This document shows, piece after piece, positions 11,306-12,220 of a stretch of 12,220 nucleotides of DNA. This DNA is from Spirochaetaceae bacterium (lineage in GTDB: Bacteria; Spirochaetota; Spirochaetia; Treponematales; Treponemataceae): positions 1 to 12,220 of the forward strand of contig JAISTZ010000184.1 of NCBI GenBank assembly GCA_031272345.1. The letters are read 5' to 3'. The notes beneath the pieces were generated by a model. It made no database searches, was not told the origin of the DNA, and worked only from the letters and a program-made list of their open reading frames with translations. Position numbers and translations under genes: made by a program. Within the stretch, counting starts at the first letter, position 1, and every line of letters begins with the position of its first letter.

Positions 11306-12219
11306 GCGTTGGCCTGCCCCATTGCGTCCACCGAGGCGAAACCCCGGCGGACCATGTAGGAGCGGAGGCCGGTGATGATTTCTTCCATTGCCCGGGGATT
11401 GGCGAAGGTGGCGGCGCCCACTTCGATTGCGGCGGCCCCGGCCAGGAGGAATTCCGCGGCGTCCTGCCACGAGGCGATTCCCCCGATGCCGATTACGGGG
11501 ATGCGCCTGTCCCTGGGGAGGGCTTTCATGGACCGGACCACGTCGTAGACCATCCTGAGGGCGATGGGCTTTATCGCCGGGCCGGAGAGCCCTGCGTAGA
11601 CCGCATCGAACACCGGGCGGCCCGTTTCCAGGTCGATCGCCAGGGCCTGAATCGTGTTTATCAGGCTGAGGGCGTCCGCCCCGGCTTCCCCCACGGCATG
11701 GGCCACGGAGACGATGTCCGGCGCGTTCGGGGAGAGCTTCACGATGAGGGGCTTGGCCGTGGCTGCCCTCACCGCGGCGGTGACAGCGGCGGCGTCCCCG
11801 GGCGCAAGGCCGAAGCTCATGCCCCCGTGCTTCACGTTGGGGCAGGAGATGTTCAGCTCGATAGCGTCCACCGGGGATGTGTCCAGGAGCCGCGCCCCCA
11901 GGACGTAGCTCTCTACGGAAGACCCCGCCAGGTTGGCGATACACCTGCACCGCCCCTGTCCCTCCGGGGTGTTCGCGGCGATGTATGACAGAAGGTCCGG
12001 CAGCTCATGGGCGGTAAAATGGGCGATTCCGGGGTTCTCAAGGCCGATCGAATTGATGAGCCCCCCGGGGGTCTCGTGGAGGCGGACTCCCCCGTTCCCG
12101 GCGGAACCCTCCAGGGTGACCCCCTTGGCGCAGACAGCCCCCAGGGCCGTGACGTCCGTGAGGCCCGCGTATTCCCTGCCGTAACCGAAGGTCCCCGACG
12201 CCGCGATGACCGGGTTTTT
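11302..12219 (-). CDS. pyrD: Dihydroorotate dehydrogenase, class 1B catalytic subunit (N-terminus outside window)
   Basis: FMN-dependent oxidation of dihydroorotate to orotate in pyrimidine synthesis. The frame stays open from the TAA at 11304-11302 to the right window edge, giving 305 residues without the start; probably 15-20 residues are missing. Visible landmarks: KNPVIAASGTFGYG at the N-terminal end, KGVTLEGSAGN (substrate/FMN loop), HETPGGLINSIGLENPG, the catalytic loop NISCPN with Cys at about residue 126 of the visible part, KLSPNA, SLINTIQALAID, GLSGPAIKPIALRMVYD, and the FMN phosphate site GIGGIASWQDAAEFLLAGAAAIEVGAA. GLSGPAIKP and the Cys base place it in class 1B, which uses NAD through PyrK; pyrK is not in the window and could lie upstream, beyond the right edge. 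Confidence 0.95.
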   Translation of the reverse strand, partial: KNPVIAASGTFGYGREYAGLTDVTALGAVCAKGVTLEGSAGNGGVRLHETPGGLINSIGLENPGIAHFTAHELPDLLSYIAANTPEGQGRCRCIANLAGSSVESYVLGARLLDTSPVDAIELNISCPNVKHGGMSFGLAPGDAAAVTAAVRAATAKPLIVKLSPNAPDIVSVAHAVGEAGADALSLINTIQALAIDLETGRPVFDAVYAGLSGPAIKPIALRMVYDVVRSMKALPRDRRIPVIGIGGIASWQDAAEFLLAGAAAIEVGAATFANPRAMEEIITGLRSYMVRRGFASVDAMGQANA

Positions 12220-12220
12220 C

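Noticed and set aside
1..12220. Search for CRISPR arrays, tRNA genes, transposases and phage genes
   Set aside because: No regularly spaced direct repeats, no tRNA-like cloverleaf and no mobile-element motifs were seen by eye.

Overview
The window is GC-rich chromosomal DNA from a spirochete, most likely a treponeme or close relative (Treponematales; genus not fixed by the sequence). The key evidence is two tandem FlaB periplasmic-flagellar flagellins followed by flaG, fliD, two uncharacterised genes (one with a diverged PilZ-like domain), a small unknown gene and tsaE. From memory, this resembles the flaB-flaG-fliD-tsaE neighbourhood of Treponema pallidum. No tRNA, rRNA, CRISPR array, insertion sequence or prophage gene is visible.

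Layout. Positions 2-355 (+) hold the C-terminal end of a glycine-rich, probably surface-exposed protein. It converges on a minus-strand pair: rlmE (23S rRNA 2'-O-methyltransferase, 1398-1991) followed by a LysM/M23 peptidoglycan hydrolase (398-1327). Divergent from rlmE is a plus-strand group: a 57-residue 2[4Fe-4S] ferredoxin (2163-2336), a small multi-pass membrane protein (2426-2839), a second exported M23 peptidase (2865-3785) and an exported PEGA-domain protein (3782-4750). A near-consensus sigma-70 promoter lies inside the second M23 gene.

The flagellar block runs from 4767 to about 10.6 kb. The first flaB (4881-5741) has an excellent sigma-28 (FliA) promoter. The second (6091-6945) lies behind a terminator, a sigma-70-like promoter and a leader of about 250 nt. 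Both flaB leaders contain the same element just before the Shine-Dalgarno (SD): a 9-bp stem with GGA in the loop, ending exactly 13 nt upstream of the SD, with compensatory base changes between the two copies. It matches the two-site CsrA-binding architecture known from Bacillus hag. Both predicted transcripts also appear to start with a perfect hairpin. flaG, fliD, an uncharacterised gene in the fliS/fliT position, and a membrane-anchored PilZ-like protein lacking the c-di-GMP arginines follow closely, then an 87-residue unknown and tsaE. tsaE converges on pyrD (class 1B dihydroorotate dehydrogenase, minus strand, N-terminus cut by the window edge), and their stop codons overlap.

How it fits together. 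FlaB subunits form the periplasmic filament core, FliD caps it, and FlaG is an accessory filament protein. The leader hairpins suggest that flagellin output is controlled at translation as well as by sigma-28. The envelope genes upstream (two M23 hydrolases, the PEGA protein) may remodel the peptidoglycan layer around the flagella, but that link is inference. All calls come from reading the sequence; no database search was run.
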